From contig JAEDML010000061.1 in the NCBI GenBank assembly GCA_016303035.1, forward strand, positions 1-7,389: a stretch of DNA of 7,389 bases, read 5' to 3'. The DNA is from Clostridiaceae bacterium (lineage in GTDB: Bacteria > Bacillota > Clostridia > Oscillospirales > Acutalibacteraceae). Positions 1 through 6,648 of the stretch are shown here, one piece after another. Made by a program: the position numbers and the translations under genes. The notes beneath the pieces were generated by a model. That model saw nothing but the letters and a program-made list of their open reading frames with translations. It was not told the origin of the DNA and made no database searches. How positions within the stretch are numbered: the stretch's first letter is position 1; each line of letters starts with the position of its first letter.

Positions 1-1
1 T

Positions 2-1129
2 TGCTTTGTTATTGACGGCGGCGGCAACATTGTATACCATCCTCAGCAGCAGCTGCTGTTTTCGGGTATTAAATCCGAAAATTCCGAATACATTTCATCC
101 TTGTCGGACGGCGTACATTTTGAAAAAAATCTCATTTATACACTTAATACTACAGCGGATAAGCGCTGGCGGATTGTAGGCGTTAACTTTACCGAAGAGC
201 TGGCGGCAGAACGCCGCACGCAGATTATAACCAGCGTTTTAATCTCGTTTTTCTGCTGCGCCGTAATAGCCGTTACCGTCCTGATAATTTATTCGAAAAT
301 TGTAAATATGCCCGTAAAAAGGCTTATGAACGCTATGACTGACTTTGAAAATGAAGCCGAGCATTTCCGATTTGAAGGCGAAACCGAAGCTGTAACTGAG
401 TTACAGTCGCTGTCAGATTCCTTTAAACATATGACTGAAAAAATACAAGACCTTATGGAAAGGGTGCGAAAAGAGGAGGCAGAGGTTAGAAAGACCGAAT
501 TAAAGGCATTGCAGGCGCAGATAAATCCGCATTTTTTGTACAATACGCTTGATTCTATACAATGGATGTGCGAGCGCGGCAAAAACGAAGACGCAATAAA
601 GATGGTCGGCGCTTTGGCGCGGCTTTTCAGAATAAGTATCAGCCGCGGGCGCGAGCTTATAACCATAAAGGAAGAGTTACAGCACGCTGAAAACTATCTT
701 ATAATACAAAGCTATCGTTATAAGGATCAGTTCTCATACAGCTTTGATGTGCAGGAGGGGCTTGAAGGGTATCTTTGTAATAAAATTACAATTCAGCCGC
801 TTATTGAGAATGCTATTTATCATGGCATTGACCGTATGGTCGACAAGGGAGAAATCATTGTTAAGGTTAAGGAAGCCTATGACAATAATAATGATATTTT
901 AATTATTGTGAGCGATAACGGCGTCGGAATGACCGAGGAGCAATGCCGCAAAGTTTTGCAAAAGGACCGCAGCGATTCGGGCGGTATCGGCGTTAAAAAT
1001 GTAAATGACCGACTTAGAATCTATTTCGGAGAAAGCTACGGACTAACAATACAAAGCGAGCTTGATGTCGGCACAACCGTAACCGTGCGTATACCCAAAA
1101 TAGAAAGGGAGGCGCAAAATGAAATTTAA
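2..1129 (+). CDS. Sensor histidine kinase, YesM/LytS type (5' end missing)
   Basis: Membrane sensor kinase of a two-component system that autophosphorylates on a histidine and passes the phosphate to a response regulator, not visible here. The frame is open to the left edge, so the gene starts outside the window; a TTG at 101 is only an internal Leu codon. Counting from base 2 there are 375 residues. Residues 1-73 are the end of an extracellular sensing domain; the opening CFVIDGGGNIVYHP resembles the distal part of a dCache domain. A membrane helix lies at about 74-99, followed by a HAMP-like linker and a coiled coil. The His_kinase motif QINPHFLYNTLDSIQW carries the phospho-acceptor His177 (codon 530-532). 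The ATPase domain has the N box IQPLIENAIYHG (Asn270), DNGVGM (about 305-310) and GGIGVKNVNDRL. The gene overlaps the sugar-binding lipoprotein gene by 11 bases, suggesting translational coupling and shared function. The family is very likely; the ligand is inferred only from context. Confidence 0.93.
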   Translation, partial: CFVIDGGGNIVYHPQQQLLFSGIKSENSEYISSLSDGVHFEKNLIYTLNTTADKRWRIVGVNFTEELAAERRTQIITSVLISFFCCAVIAVTVLIIYSKIVNMPVKRLMNAMTDFENEAEHFRFEGETEAVTELQSLSDSFKHMTEKIQDLMERVRKEEAEVRKTELKALQAQINPHFLYNTLDSIQWMCERGKNEDAIKMVGALARLFRISISRGRELITIKEELQHAENYLIIQSYRYKDQFSYSFDVQEGLEGYLCNKITIQPLIENAIYHGIDRMVDKGEIIVKVKEAYDNNNDILIIVSDNGVGMTEEQCRKVLQKDRSDSGGIGVKNVNDRLRIYFGESYGLTIQSELDVGTTVTVRIPKIEREAQNEI

Positions 1130-2087
1130 AGCAATTTTGTCCTTAATACTGTGCTTAATACTTACGGCGGGACTTTGCGCCTGCAATACCGACAAGCGCA
1201 ATAATAAAATAAGAATAGCGGTAATTGCAAAATCCGAGGATTCTGATTTTTGGCACGCGGTAAAAAAAGGTGTAGATACCGCCGCTACGGAATATAATGT
1301 AGATGTCACCTTCGAAGGACCCCAAAACGAGGAAGATTATATTACGCAGAACAGTATGATTGAACGCGCGGCAAAGGACGGTGCGGACGCGATAGTTCTT
1401 TCGGCTATTAACTATTATCAGTCTGCGGAAAGTGTAAATAAAGCCGCAAGGCTGGGCTCAAAAATCGTAACTATCGACAGTGATGTTGATTCTTCAAATG
1501 TCAGTCTTTTTATAGGCACCGATAATATCGAGGCCGGAAGAGCCGCAGGGAAAGCCGCAATCGAAGGATTTTCGCAAAATTCCGAAATATACATCGGACT
1601 TGTAAATTATTACGAAAGCAGCGATAACGGTATTCAGAGAGAAAAGGGATTTCGTGAATATATAAGCAATATTCCGAATGCACAGATTGTTGCCGGCATA
1701 AATGTTGACAGCAATACCCAAAGCGCAGAAGAAGGCTCTATATCGCTTTTAAACGATTATCCGCAGATAAATGTGCTGGTCGGGTTTAATGAATGGATGA
1801 CTCTGGGCGTAGGAAACGCTATAAATAAGCTATCGCTTTCCGATAAGGTGCTCGGAGTAGGTTTTGATACTAATATCGTTTCGGTAGGTATGATTGAAAC
1901 AGGGGAAATGGACGCGCTGATTGTGCAAAATCCGTTTGCGATGGGATATCTCGGGGTAATGAACGCCGCAAGGCTAGCAGCGGGCGAGGCGGTTGATGAA
2001 GGCTCGGTTTATACCGAGGTAACTACGGTAAACAGAGAAAACCTTTTTGACGAGGATATTCAAAAAATTCTTTTCCGTTTCGGATAA
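1119..2087 (+). CDS. Sugar-binding lipoprotein, ribose-type (Peripla_BP_4 family)
   Basis: Extracytoplasmic substrate-binding protein of the RbsB/XylF-like family, anchored to the outer face of the membrane as a lipoprotein. The 322-residue product starts with a Lys-containing n-region and a hydrophobic stretch, then the lipobox LCAC with lipidated Cys22. The mature protein has the two-lobe periplasmic-binding pattern: IRIAVIAKSEDSDFW at about 31-45 opens lobe one, followed by DGADAIVLSA, KIVTIDSDVD and IGTDNIEAGRAAG. GVGFDTN and GEMDALIVQNPFAMGYLGV lie in lobe two. The length is normal for the family. The ATG at 1119 has a strong Shine-Dalgarno (GGGAGG, 1107-1112) inside the end of the kinase gene. 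No ABC ATPase or permease follows; transcription should stop at the hairpin directly after the stop codon. This suggests a sensor accessory to the kinase (as XylFII is to LytS) rather than a transporter subunit, though transporter genes could lie elsewhere. The ligand is not determined. Confidence 0.9.
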   Translation: MKFKAILSLILCLILTAGLCACNTDKRNNKIRIAVIAKSEDSDFWHAVKKGVDTAATEYNVDVTFEGPQNEEDYITQNSMIERAAKDGADAIVLSAINYYQSAESVNKAARLGSKIVTIDSDVDSSNVSLFIGTDNIEAGRAAGKAAIEGFSQNSEIYIGLVNYYESSDNGIQREKGFREYISNIPNAQIVAGINVDSNTQSAEEGSISLLNDYPQINVLVGFNEWMTLGVGNAINKLSLSDKVLGVGFDTNIVSVGMIETGEMDALIVQNPFAMGYLGVMNAARLAAGEAVDEGSVYTEVTTVNRENLFDEDIQKILFRFG

Positions 2088-2089
2088 AA

Positions 2090-2128
2090 AACCGAGGTAT
2101 GGTTTTGTTTAAAAATCATACCTCGGTT
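2090..2128. terminator. Bidirectional terminator between the convergent lipoprotein and araC-type genes
   Basis: Perfect 12-bp inverted repeat, AACCGAGGTATG (2090-2101) and CATACCTCGGTT (2117-2128). A G-T pair and four T-A pairs extend it inward to a loop of about five bases. On the minus strand it is followed by a run of T (complement of the A run at 2086-2089); on the plus strand by GCTTTT. It starts three bases after the lipoprotein stop codon and includes the last codons and stop of the convergent regulator gene, so the two genes share it. It should also end any readthrough of the kinase operon before the xylose genes. Confidence 0.85.
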
Positions 2129-2901
2129 GCTTTTAAAATCCGCTTAATTCTGAATTCACGCGGCGTCATTCCTGTTTTGCTTTTAAAAATACGGTTAAAG
2201 TTTCTTACGGTTTCAAAGCCGCAAAGCAGTGATATTTCCGCAATATCCTTATCGGTTTGATTAAGATATTCCTTTGCAAGCTCGGTGCGGTAATTGTTTA
2301 CATAGCAGGAGAAGCCCATACCGAAATTTGCGTTAAAAAATGAGGATAGATAGCAATAGCTGTATCCCATATCCTTTGAAATATCTTTAAGGCTGATATT
2401 GTTGCGGTAATTGTCCTGAATATAAAAAGCAAGCGAGTTTATAAGCATAAAGTCCGATTCATTTGTTTTAAGCATTTTGCTGTGCTTGAAAACTTGACTG
2501 CAAATTCCGTAAAGAACAGATTTTATTAAAAATTTATCGCTTTGCCCGTCCTGTAAAACCCTGCATACAAGGTCGTCTTTGAAGGAAAAAACAGGATTTT
2601 CAAAATGGTAGCCCTTAATCTTTTTGTAAAATTCATTAACCCAGTCGTTAGAAAAAACGCATAAATAGCTTTTGCAGTAATTCTCGGTTTTATATGAATG
2701 TATCTGACCGGGGAGTATCATTATTCCCTGACCGGACTTCAATTCAAATATTTGTCCTTCAACCTCGCATTTAAGTACGCCTTCATAAACAAACGATATT
2801 TCAAAGCTTCTGTGCGTATGCTTTTGAAAATCAAGGTTTATATCATTCTGATTATAAATGTATTCAATTTTATCCGATCTGTGTTTTTCAAAATCTATCA
2901 T
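2116..2901 (-). CDS. AraC-family transcriptional regulator, cupin plus two-HTH domain; candidate xylAB regulator
   Basis: DNA-binding regulator of 261 residues. An N-terminal cupin sensor domain (about 20-85) carries HTHRSFEISFVYEG with His28, His30 and Glu34, then GQGIMILPGQIHSY. The C-terminal AraC domain (about 158-255) has two helix-turn-helix units: ISLKDISKDMGYSYCYLSSFF for the first (shown here with flanks), and DIAEISLLCGFETVRNFNRI with the family signature KTGMTPREFR for the second. Start choice: a GTG at 2910 is in frame, but the bases AGGTGA that include it form a good Shine-Dalgarno five bases before the ATG at 2901, so the ATG is preferred. The gene is divergent from xylA with closely packed promoters, the classic arrangement for a local regulator that also controls itself. 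That it controls xylAB, as activator or repressor, and that it binds a pentose, are inferences. Firmicute xylose genes are often controlled by ROK-family XylR instead, which is not present here. Confidence 0.9.
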   Translation of the reverse strand: MIDFEKHRSDKIEYIYNQNDINLDFQKHTHRSFEISFVYEGVLKCEVEGQIFELKSGQGIMILPGQIHSYKTENYCKSYLCVFSNDWVNEFYKKIKGYHFENPVFSFKDDLVCRVLQDGQSDKFLIKSVLYGICSQVFKHSKMLKTNESDFMLINSLAFYIQDNYRNNISLKDISKDMGYSYCYLSSFFNANFGMGFSCYVNNYRTELAKEYLNQTDKDIAEISLLCGFETVRNFNRIFKSKTGMTPREFRIKRILKATEV

Positions 2902-2927
2902 ATCAATCACCTAAACTTATGTCTATA

Positions 2928-2956
2928 ATTATAAAACATATTTCTTGTATTTTCAA
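2928..2956 (-). promoter_or_regulatory. Sigma-A-type promoter of the araC-type gene
   Basis: Read on the minus strand there is a -35 box TTGAAA (complement of 2951-2956), a 17-base spacer, and a perfect -10 box TATAAT (complement of 2928-2933). Spacing is optimal and the gene start lies about 27 bases after the -10. The spacer contains the weak -35 of the divergent xylA promoter, so polymerase at one promoter probably excludes the other. Confidence 0.75.
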
Positions 2957-2974
2957 GGGGACAAATGTTATCAT
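2945..2974 (+). promoter_or_regulatory. Probable xylA promoter with extended -10
   Basis: TATCAT at 2969-2974 matches five of six -10 positions and is preceded by TG at 2966-2967 with one base between, an extended -10. An 18-base spacer separates it from a weak -35, TTGTAT (2945-2950), which matches only TTG. A weak -35 beside the promoter of an AraC-type gene fits a promoter that needs activation. Transcription would start at about 2980-2982, inside the inverted repeat. Based on sequence match only. Confidence 0.5.
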
Positions 2975-2978
2975 TTAA

Positions 2979-2995
2979 TTAGTCTTACAGACTAA
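2979..2995. promoter_or_regulatory. Perfect 17-bp inverted repeat upstream of xylA, candidate operator
   Basis: TTAGTCT-TAC-AGACTAA: 7-bp perfect arms around a 3-base centre, from about the predicted +1 of xylA to just before its ribosome binding site (GGAGGTG, 3004-3010). The position suits a repressor operator. In RNA it would form a small hairpin at the 5' end of the leader that could protect the message. AraC proteins usually bind direct repeats, so the binder, if any, may be another regulator. Confidence 0.45.
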
Positions 2996-3015
2996 GATTT
3001 TACGGAGGTGCTTTT

Positions 3016-4326
3016 ATGGAATACTTTAAATTTATTGACAAGGTAAAATATGAGGGAAAGGACAGCAAAAATCCCATGTCCTTCAGGTATTATGACAAGG
3101 ACAGGGTGATAATGGGCAAAAAAATGTCCGAGCATCTGCCCTTTGCAATGGCATGGTGGCATACTCTCGGCGCCTGCGGCGCGGATATGTTCGGTTCCGG
3201 AACTGCCGATAAATCCTTCGGCAGCGAAGAAAAAACAATGGCTCATGCAAGGGCAAAGGTAGACGCCGGCTTTGAATTTATGACAAAGCTCGGTATAGAA
3301 TACTTCTGCTTCCACGATGTGGACCTTGTACCCGAGAGTGAGGATATAAACATAACAAATAAGAGACTTGATGAAATTTCCGATTATATCCTTGAAAAAT
3401 GCAAGGAAACGGGAATTAAGTGCCTTTGGGGTACCGCTAATATGTTCGGTAATCCCAAATTTATGAACGGCGCAGGCAGCACAAACAGCGCTGAGGTTTA
3501 TTGCTTTGCGGCGGCGCAAATCAAAAAGGCGCTCGATATTACGGTGAAATTAGGCGGCAGGGGATATGTCTTCTGGGGCGGCAGAGAGGGTTATGAAACC
3601 CTGCTTAATACCGACGTTAAGCTTGAACAGGAAAATATTGCAAGGCTTATGAGAATGGCGGTTGATTACGGCAGAAAAATCGGATTCAAGGGTGATTTCT
3701 ATATCGAGCCTAAGCCGAGGGAGCCTATGAAGCATCAGTATGATTTCGACGCGGCAACCGCAATCGGATTCCTGCGCCGCTACGGACTGGATAAGGACTT
3801 CAAGATGAATATTGAGGCAAACCATGCAACCCTTGCGGGTCACACCTTCCAGCACGAGCTTCGCATTTCCGCTGTTAACGGAATGCTTGGGTCAATTGAC
3901 GCCAATCAGGGCGATACGCTTTTGGGCTGGGATACCGATGAATTCCCGTTTGATGTATACGAAGCTACGATGTGTATGTATGAGGTGCTCAATGCAGGCG
4001 GACTTACGGGCGGATTTAATTTTGACGCTAAAAACCGCAGACCGAGCAATACATACGAGGATATGTTCTACGGTCATATTCTTGCTATGGATACCTTTGC
4101 GCTGGGACTGATAAAGGCCGCAGAGCTTATTGAGGACGGCCGCCTTGCGAAGTTTGTCAAGGAGAAATATTCCAGCTTTAACGAAGGCATAGGAAAGAAA
4201 ATAGTAAGCGGCGAAGCAACCCTTGAAGAGCTTTCCGATTATGCCTGCAAAGTCGGTAAAACCGAAATGCCTATGTCGGGAAGACAGGAATACCTTGAAA
4301 CAATAATAAATCAGATTCTGTTTTGA
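3016..4326 (+). CDS. xylA: Xylose isomerase, class II
   Basis: Cytoplasmic enzyme (EC 5.3.1.5) that interconverts D-xylose and D-xylulose in a TIM barrel with two divalent metal ions. The 436-residue length is that of class II enzymes. Visible active-site residues are the FHDVDL motif with His100 and Asp103, Glu231 and Lys233 in YIEPKP, Glu267 and His270 in NIEANH, Asp295 in GSIDANQGD, Asp306 and Asp308 in WDTDEFP, and Asp337 in NFDAK. The family signature VFWGGREGYETLLNTD lies at 185-200. The segment before NFDAK (AGGLTGGFNFDAK) appears about one residue shorter than I recall for relatives; the metal-binding Asp is kept. The ATG at 3016 has a near-ideal ribosome binding site (GGAGGTG, 3004-3010). 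It is the first gene of a two-gene operon with xylB, divergent from the araC-type gene. No defect is seen, so it should be active. Confidence 0.98.
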   Translation: MEYFKFIDKVKYEGKDSKNPMSFRYYDKDRVIMGKKMSEHLPFAMAWWHTLGACGADMFGSGTADKSFGSEEKTMAHARAKVDAGFEFMTKLGIEYFCFHDVDLVPESEDINITNKRLDEISDYILEKCKETGIKCLWGTANMFGNPKFMNGAGSTNSAEVYCFAAAQIKKALDITVKLGGRGYVFWGGREGYETLLNTDVKLEQENIARLMRMAVDYGRKIGFKGDFYIEPKPREPMKHQYDFDAATAIGFLRRYGLDKDFKMNIEANHATLAGHTFQHELRISAVNGMLGSIDANQGDTLLGWDTDEFPFDVYEATMCMYEVLNAGGLTGGFNFDAKNRRPSNTYEDMFYGHILAMDTFALGLIKAAELIEDGRLAKFVKEKYSSFNEGIGKKIVSGEATLEELSDYACKVGKTEMPMSGRQEYLETIINQILF

Positions 4327-4330
4327 GGTG
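4325..4330 (+). promoter_or_regulatory. Ribosome binding site of xylB overlapping the xylA stop codon
   Basis: GAGGTG overlaps the last two bases of the xylA TGA (4324-4326) and lies four bases before the xylB ATG at 4335. It decides the start: the in-frame TTG at 4323 has no such site ahead of it and overlaps the xylA stop. Ribosomes ending xylA cover this site, so the two genes are probably translationally coupled. Confidence 0.7.
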
Positions 4331-4334
4331 TGAA

Positions 4335-5786
4335 ATGAAATACTATATAGGTATTGATTTAGGAACTTCCTCGGTTAAGGTCTTAATGCTTGAAAGCGGC
4401 GGAAAGGTTATCGGCAGCGTTACAAAGGAATATCACCTATACTTTCCGCAGGACGGCTGGAGCGAGCAGAATCCTGAGGACTGGTACAATCAAACCGTCG
4501 CGGCGCTTACTGAGCTCCTCGACGGTAAGGATTGCGATAAGGTAGCTTCGATATCGTTTTCGGGTCAGATGCACGGGCTTGTTACGCTTGATGATAATAA
4601 CGAGGTTATCCGCCCCGCGATACTTTGGAACGATTCAAGAAGTCAGCAGGAAACCGATATGTTAAATAAGGACAAGGATTTTCTGCTTGACAGCACAGGC
4701 AATATAGCCTTTGCGGGATTTACGCTTCCGAAGCTTCTGTGGCTTAAAAAGCACGAACCTGAAAATTATGCGAAAATCAAAAAGGTATTGCTTCCTAAGG
4801 ACTATCTTTCATACCGTCTTACGGGAAATTTTTGCACCGACGTTTCGGACGCCTCAGGCACGCTGTATTTTGATGTAGAAAACCGCTGTTGGTCAAAGCC
4901 GATTCTTGAAAAATTCAATATAGATGAAAATTGGCTGCCGAGGGTTCTTGAAAGCGACGAATGTGCAGGAAATCTTAAATCCGAGCTTGCAAAGAGTTTG
5001 GGTCTTGCAGATGTTAAGGTAATTATAGGCGCGGGCGATAATGCCGCCGCGGCAATAGGTACGGGCACCGTAAAGGACGGAGACTGTAATATCTCATTAG
5101 GTACAAGCGGTACTGTATTTACCGTAAGTGATGAATTTAGGCTTGACAGGGAAAGCGCTATTCATTCCTTTTGCAGCGCGGGCCGCAATTATCATCAAAT
5201 GGCGTGTATGCTTTCGGCGGCAACCTGCTGTAATTGGTGGGTAGAGAAGATACTTTCCGACGATTATTCCTCGGTTGAAAGTCAAAAGGAAAAGCTGGGC
5301 GAAAACAAGGTCTTCTTCCTCCCGTATCTGATGGGGGAGAGATCTCCGCTTAATGATTCCGAGATAAGGGGTATGTTTTACGGGCTTTCCCTTGCGACCG
5401 AAAAGGACGAAATGAGCCTTGCGGTTTTAGAGGGAGTGGCGTTTGCACTCAGGCAGAATATTGAAATCATCCGCAATATGGGCATAGATATTACCTCATC
5501 AAGCATTTGCGGCGGCGGTACAAAAAATAAGCTGTGGCTTAAAATTATCGCGAATGTTTTAGGTATAGAGCTTAATATACCGCAAAGCGGAGAGGGCGCT
5601 TCCCTGGGGGCAGCAATTCTTGCGGCTAAGGGTGAAATGACATCCGAAGCCTATGCCGAGCTTGAAAAAAACATATATCGTATTAAGGAAAAAATAGCAC
5701 CGGAAAATGAACTTGTGGAAAAATACGATACAAGGTATAATACCTGGAAAAAGCTTTATCCGGCTTTAAAAAATATTCAAAGTTAA
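4335..5786 (+). CDS. xylB: Xylulokinase, FGGY carbohydrate kinase family
   Basis: Cytoplasmic kinase (EC 2.7.1.17) that phosphorylates D-xylulose with ATP to D-xylulose 5-phosphate, the step after XylA. The 483-residue length is typical. The N-terminal FGGY domain starts YIGIDLGTSSVK with the conserved Asp8, then GWSEQNPEDWY (41-51), SFSGQMHGLV with Met79-His80 as in xylulokinase substrate sites, and RPAILWNDSR. The C-terminal domain holds GAGDNAAAAIGTG with the catalytic-base candidate Asp235, SLGTSGTVF, GERSPLND and the ATP-binding region ICGGGTKNKLW (391-401), ending with GEGASLGAAILA. Placement directly after xylA and the QMH motif favour xylulokinase over glycerol kinase or other FGGY members. 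It is the last gene of the operon; a strong terminator follows 13 bases later. No transporter or aldose epimerase gene accompanies it. Confidence 0.96.
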   Translation: MKYYIGIDLGTSSVKVLMLESGGKVIGSVTKEYHLYFPQDGWSEQNPEDWYNQTVAALTELLDGKDCDKVASISFSGQMHGLVTLDDNNEVIRPAILWNDSRSQQETDMLNKDKDFLLDSTGNIAFAGFTLPKLLWLKKHEPENYAKIKKVLLPKDYLSYRLTGNFCTDVSDASGTLYFDVENRCWSKPILEKFNIDENWLPRVLESDECAGNLKSELAKSLGLADVKVIIGAGDNAAAAIGTGTVKDGDCNISLGTSGTVFTVSDEFRLDRESAIHSFCSAGRNYHQMACMLSAATCCNWWVEKILSDDYSSVESQKEKLGENKVFFLPYLMGERSPLNDSEIRGMFYGLSLATEKDEMSLAVLEGVAFALRQNIEIIRNMGIDITSSSICGGGTKNKLWLKIIANVLGIELNIPQSGEGASLGAAILAAKGEMTSEAYAELEKNIYRIKEKIAPENELVEKYDTRYNTWKKLYPALKNIQS

Positions 5787-5799
5787 GGACAACATAAAA

Positions 5800-5833
5800 A
5801 GGCGCCGTATTGCGTTTTAGCAATACGGCGCCT
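5800..5833. terminator. Strong bidirectional terminator after xylB
   Basis: Perfect 14-bp GC-rich stem, AGGCGCCGTATTGC (5800-5813) and GCAATACGGCGCCT (5820-5833), with a six-base loop. On the plus strand it is followed by CTTTTAT; on the minus strand by TTTTTATG (complement of the A run at 5796-5800). It ends xylAB and also serves the convergent ribbon-helix-helix gene from the other side. Confidence 0.92.
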
Positions 5834-5885
5834 CTTTTATATGATTAAAGCAAAACATAATAAAAAGTATTAAGCATTTAAAGAA

Positions 5886-6059
5886 TTATTTTTCTTCCTT
5901 TATTTCTTCCAAAGCGGCGCGAACGGCGGAAATTACAAAAGCCGAAAAAGTACAGTCTTTACCCTTGATTGCCGCTTCAACATTTGCGATAACATCGTTT
6001 GGAAATCTTATGGTTTTGTTCGTAGTCGGGGGAATGGACGGAATTTTAAATTTTGACAA
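5886..6059 (-). CDS. Small ribbon-helix-helix-like protein
   Basis: Predicted 57-residue protein. The core KTIRFPNDVIANVEAAI fits a beta strand followed by helix A of a ribbon-helix-helix (MetJ/Arc) fold, and CTFSAFVISAVRAALEEI fits helix B with the usual S-x-F-x-x-x-A-V-R-x-A-L pattern. Such proteins bind DNA as dimers, often as antitoxins or small repressors; no toxin-like partner is seen beside it. Start choice: the frame continues to an ATG at 6125 (79 residues), but that ATG lies inside a palindrome without a ribosome binding site. The TTG at 6059 has GGTGAT three bases upstream, matching the anti-Shine-Dalgarno, and gives LSKFKIPSIPPTTNKTIRFP. A weak promoter (TTGCGT at 6105-6110, 19-base spacer, TAAAAT at 6080-6085, minus strand) would start transcription after the ATG, again favouring TTG. 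Fold fairly likely; target unknown. Confidence 0.72.
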   Translation of the reverse strand: MSKFKIPSIPPTTNKTIRFPNDVIANVEAAIKGKDCTFSAFVISAVRAALEEIKEEK

Positions 6060-6121
6060 GTAATCACCACGAAATACAAATTTTATTGCATATAGTATGC
6101 TCTGACGCAACCTAAAAATCA

Positions 6122-6139
6122 GCATTGCAATTGCAATGC
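6122..6139. repeat. 18-bp perfect palindrome
   Basis: GCATTGCAATTGCAATGC reads the same on both strands, with no central spacer. It lies about 60 bases upstream of the preferred start of the ribbon-helix-helix gene and 20 bases before a consensus -35 on the plus strand, and overlaps the first GCAAATATG motif by two bases. It looks like a binding site for a dimeric protein; the neighbouring ribbon-helix-helix protein is a natural candidate. Confidence 0.55.
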
Positions 6140-6158
6140 AAATATGCTATTATTTATG

Positions 6159-6188
6159 TTGACAAGTAGCGAAGCGATATAATACTAT
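6159..6188 (+). promoter_or_regulatory. Orphan plus-strand promoter
   Basis: A perfect -35 TTGACA (6159-6164) and an 18-base spacer lead to TACTAT (6183-6188, four of six matches). A perfect TATAAT (6178-6183) is also present but at only 13 bases, too close for normal use. No sense-strand gene follows before 6749. An 8-bp inverted repeat ATAATACT/AGTATTAT (6179-6186 and 6202-6209) overlaps the -10 region and could be an operator. Its transcript would run antisense to the gene at 6272-6556. Confidence 0.4.
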
Positions 6189-6271
6189 TATCAATGCAAT
6201 CAGTATTATTATGTATCTTTAAAAGCAAATATTTTTTTGTGATGAGAACATTAAGTGTAGTTGTATCAGGG

Positions 6272-6556
6272 CTATACTACCGTAAACTGCATATTTATGT
6301 CGTTTAGTACATCATACCAACCGCCGATATCAATACTGTTTTCATATATGTATTTTAAAAAGGATACCGCGTTTTCAAAAGATGCGGACGAGCATATACA
6401 TGCCTGCGTGAGCACATCCGACCCGGTTTCCTCCTTTATCAAGAGGTATATCCCTTCGGGAATAATCTTTGCAGAATAGGTAACGGTACGGCGTTTTTGC
6501 AAGCCTTCTATTTCGGAGTATTGATTTATAAATGTGCATGTTGTCTGTTTTCTCAT
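6272..6556 (-). CDS. Small conserved-looking protein, DUF6514-like
   Basis: Predicted soluble protein of 94 residues with no signal peptide or membrane segment. The sequence runs RRTVTYSAKIIPEGIYLLIK (likely beta strands), a middle with two Cys (TQACICSS), then FENAVSFLKYIYENSIDIGGWYDVLNDI in the C-terminal third. The last pattern, a helix of the type used after a disulphide-free turn and ending in a [H/W]-x-DV-[V/L]-x-D motif, resembles clostridial DUF6514 proteins (recognised from memory, not searched). Function unknown. Start choice: AAGGAG (complement of 6567-6572) lies ten bases before the ATG at 6556; an in-frame GTG at 6562 is only four bases away and is the alternative (96 residues). 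A good promoter stands upstream. It is divergent from the membrane-anchored XRE gene across a 192-base gap, suggesting linked control. No clear terminator is seen after its stop. Confidence 0.7.
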   Translation of the reverse strand: MRKQTTCTFINQYSEIEGLQKRRTVTYSAKIIPEGIYLLIKEETGSDVLTQACICSSASFENAVSFLKYIYENSIDIGGWYDVLNDINMQFTVV

Positions 6557-6616
6557 TATCACTTTTCTCCTTTTAAATTAAAAAACGGAATTTTAATAAT
6601 ATTATTGTTTGGTATG

Positions 6617-6645
6617 ATTTTAAAAGGATTTTTTGATATTGTAAA
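6617..6645 (-). promoter_or_regulatory. Promoter of the DUF6514-like gene
   Basis: Minus strand: TTTACA (complement of 6640-6645, five of six), an exact 17-base spacer, then TAAAAT (complement of 6617-6622, five of six). A GCAAATATG motif (6649-6657) sits three bases upstream of the -35 and another at 6668-6676, positions suited to an activator or to a repressor shared with the divergent gene. Confidence 0.6.
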
Positions 6646-6648
6646 TAC

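Noticed and set aside
101..1129. Kinase gene starting at the TTG at 101
   Set aside because: The frame is open to the left edge and the upstream residues fit the end of a sensor domain, so the TTG is an internal Leu codon.
2902..2910. GTG at 2910 as start of the araC-type gene
   Set aside because: These bases form part of the AGGTGA ribosome binding site of the ATG at 2901, and the GTG has no good site of its own.
2944..2957. CTTG-N6-CAAG inverted repeat over the two -35 boxes
   Set aside because: Arms of only four bases are expected by chance, and the boxes themselves explain part of the match.
2902..3015. Catabolite-responsive (cre) site for CcpA
   Set aside because: I looked for the cre consensus in the xylA promoter region and found no convincing match.
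2992..3519. 175-residue minus-strand reading frame over the start of xylA
   Set aside because: It lies almost wholly antisense to a clear xylose isomerase and shows no recognisable domain.
3812..4111. 99-residue plus-strand frame inside xylA
   Set aside because: It is an alternative frame of xylA with low-complexity, non-family sequence and no ribosome binding site evidence.
4323..4334. TTG at 4323 as start of xylB
   Set aside because: It overlaps the xylA stop codon, and the Shine-Dalgarno GAGGTG lies after it, serving the ATG at 4335.
6261..6479. 72-residue plus-strand frame
   Set aside because: It is antisense to the better supported gene at 6272-6556 and has no ribosome binding site or recognisable motif.
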